The position numbers and the translations under genes were made by a program. From positions 1 to 24,520 of the forward strand of contig JAFDYM010000339.1 of NCBI GenBank assembly GCA_018267435.1: a stretch of DNA of 24,520 bases, given 5' to 3'. This DNA is from Bacteroidota bacterium. Lineage in GTDB: Bacteria > Bacteroidota > Bacteroidia > Chitinophagales > LD1. The notes under the pieces are model-generated. The model saw only the letters and a list, made by a program, of their open reading frames with translations, had not been told where the DNA came from and did no database searches. Within the stretch, counting starts at the first letter, position 1. The number at the start of each line of letters is the position of its first letter. Below are positions 23,000 through 24,520 of this stretch, piece by piece.

Positions 23000-24442
23000 T
23001 TACACAAAAAACTTCTTGTAGAAAGCCATGGCGTTTTTATAGAATATCTTTTCTATAATTTGCTTAGGCGTGTAGCCGTGCCATAACTCTTTATTGTATT
23101 CTGTTTCCTCTAAAAAGTTGATTAAATCTTGCTGGAACTGCGGGAACTTAGCTGATGATTCGTAGGGCTCCATGTGCGTAATAGTACCATCGAAATCGGA
23201 GCCCATGGCAGGCACATCCCAACCTGTTTTGTCGCCTACAGCTTTTACTATTTGCAGGGCATTATCTAGGAATATCTTGCAGTACTCCTTGCGCTTTTTC
23301 TGTTCATCCGTCAGCTCAACTATTTTGGCAATCGTATCTAAGCCGCCTAGCATACCGCGGTCCATCATCAGGCCTATCAAGCCCTTCGATTTGTGAATGA
23401 TTTGTATCTCTTCGTTCGATAGGTTGATGCTCCATTTGTATAGCCTATGCGGACGCGCCTTAGCAGCAATATCATTATCTTTTATCGAGCTATCCATAGT
23501 AGCAAAACCATTGGCACCGCCGTGGCTGCAAATAATAGGAATAGTGTCCTTTGGATTGATGTAGTTATGCATCTCTACAAAGTGGTAGTACTCCTTGCGC
23601 GACTGTATGCTCATGTGCTTGGTATCTATGATAACACGCTTGCCATTGTGGGTACCTAGCAACTCGCGCAGTACGTGCCAACCATGTGCAGTAATGCCAC
23701 GGTCTTTGCCCTTGTTCTGGTTAACCGCGCTATTGATAGGCGGCTTAAAGCTGCTGGCATGGCCGCACAAGCCATTCCAAAAGTGATGACCAAGATTGAT
23801 AGTAAATGGAGGGTTCTCCCAGTTCTTTATCGTCTGTATATTCTCAGTAAGCAATGCAGTCAACTCATCGGCAGTCATCTTCTCGGCCTTATCATCAGCA
23901 GCACCTAATACGTGGCCACCTTCTATGCTCATAATGCCTATCAGCGTATTGTCTTTCTCTAGTTGTTCTTCCAGTTCCTTGTAGCTGTTTACCAATACAA
24001 ACTTCAATTTGCCATCGGGGCTTTTGCCTTGGCTTTGGTGCACGTAGCGGTATTCATCTTGCAGCTCTTGAAAATAATCTTTATGCTTTTTCAAATGCTT
24101 CAACCTATCGGCATCGAAGCCCGTTATTACCTCGTGCATTACGTTGATACGGTTCTTGCCTATCAATATCTGCGGCACGTTGCGCAGTACTAAAAAGCCA
24201 CGCTCAATAGGGTAAAGGCTTATATTGAATACACGCACATTGCCTGCCATTTGCGTATGTAGGTTGGCCTGGCTTTCTTTCAATACGTGTGCCGAGGCAT
24301 CGCTGATTGTTTTGGCAAAGCCGCTGCCAATGTTATGCTCTATATTCTCCCACATATCCTTTTTGGGGTCGGGGTGGCCGCTGTTGAAAGACTTTAAGTT
24401 TGGGTGGCAGTGTAGGTCTACCGTCATTATTTCGTGGCTCAT
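23000..24442 (-). CDS. M19 (membrane dipeptidase-like) metal-dependent hydrolase
   Basis: 480-aa TIM-barrel hydrolase related to renal dipeptidase. Candidate metal ligands run in the expected order: DLHCH (His11, His13), Glu174 in MSIEGGH, His276 in IIDTKHMS, His307 in IICSHGGANG, and Asp416/Asp418 in MGSDFDG. Classical M19 enzymes carry HxD at the first site; here it is HxH. An INLGHHFWNGLCGHASS segment (215-231) adds further histidines. There is no signal peptide, so it is likely cytoplasmic; the family can cleave dipeptides, including D-amino-acid ones, or act on related amides. The ATG at 24442 is preferred; Met6 is an alternative. Single-gene unit with its own terminator. Confidence 0.78.
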   Translation of the reverse strand: MSHEIMTVDLHCHPNLKSFNSGHPDPKKDMWENIEHNIGSGFAKTISDASAHVLKESQANLHTQMAGNVRVFNISLYPIERGFLVLRNVPQILIGKNRINVMHEVITGFDADRLKHLKKHKDYFQELQDEYRYVHQSQGKSPDGKLKFVLVNSYKELEEQLEKDNTLIGIMSIEGGHVLGAADDKAEKMTADELTALLTENIQTIKNWENPPFTINLGHHFWNGLCGHASSFKPPINSAVNQNKGKDRGITAHGWHVLRELLGTHNGKRVIIDTKHMSIQSRKEYYHFVEMHNYINPKDTIPIICSHGGANGFATMDSSIKDNDIAAKARPHRLYKWSINLSNEEIQIIHKSKGLIGLMMDRGMLGGLDTIAKIVELTDEQKKRKEYCKIFLDNALQIVKAVGDKTGWDVPAMGSDFDGTITHMEPYESSAKFPQFQQDLINFLEETEYNKELWHGYTPKQIIEKIFYKNAMAFYKKFFV

Positions 24443-24520
24443 GCTTGGGGTTTAATGTTTTTATGGCTACACAATAAGACTACTAATAGCGCAATTTATT
24501 GCATGCCCTTACACATTTAT

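Noticed and set aside
24443..24520. A possible partial gene at the right edge
   Set aside because: AT-rich sequence with stops in all frames I followed; nothing to support a call.

Overview
The window reads as a stretch of a Bacteroidota chromosome, most likely a Chitinophagales-type relative; the finer placement is a guess from style, not a search. Supporting signs are lipoproteins with Cys-Lys-Lys or Cys-Lys-Pro starts, a T9SS C-terminal sorting domain, a TonB-dependent receptor with an N-terminal carboxypeptidase-regulatory-like domain, -7 promoter elements of the form TAnnTTTG, and almost no Shine-Dalgarno sequences. I see no rRNA, tRNA, CRISPR array, integrase or insertion sequence. Gene order is dense and looks like ordinary core chromosome with several repeat-rich gaps.

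Layout. Positions 13-5956 (minus strand): a PQQ-type sugar dehydrogenase lipoprotein, a small 52-aa ORF, a fatty acid desaturase, a small HExxH membrane protein, and a 1089-aa M1 metallopeptidase whose last ~400 residues look like an Omp85-type outer-membrane barrel. Positions 6007-7125 (plus): dprA. Positions 7338-7979: an unknown lipoprotein, ending at a bidirectional terminator shared with uvrB (minus, 8040-10073). Positions 10179-10871: a YjjG-like HAD nucleotidase. The gap 10872-11278 has no gene but is full of repeats and hairpins. Positions 11279-12643 (minus): a secreted T9SS esterase.

Positions 12786-18857 (plus) form the most coherent system: DUF4856 lipoprotein, imelysin-like lipoprotein, HTTM/vitamin-K-dependent-carboxylase-like membrane protein, and a FecA-like TonB-dependent receptor. 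Two promoters drive it, one before the DUF4856 gene and one before the HTTM gene. Each is flanked by a pair of TTAGAAT-N-ATTCTAA palindromes that resemble Fur-family 7-1-7 operators. The arrangement (palindrome, CCCTTG, 19-bp spacer, -7 element, palindrome) is the same at both sites. I infer an iron-responsive uptake or handling module.

Positions 19017-22803 (plus) hold a MacB/FtsX-type permease without its ATPase and an AsmA-like protein. Positions 23000-24442 (minus) hold a divergent M19-type dipeptidase homologue. Two copies of one hairpin repeat, identical over 48 bp and in opposite orientation, lie in the two convergent gaps at about 10973-11046 and 22874-22948.
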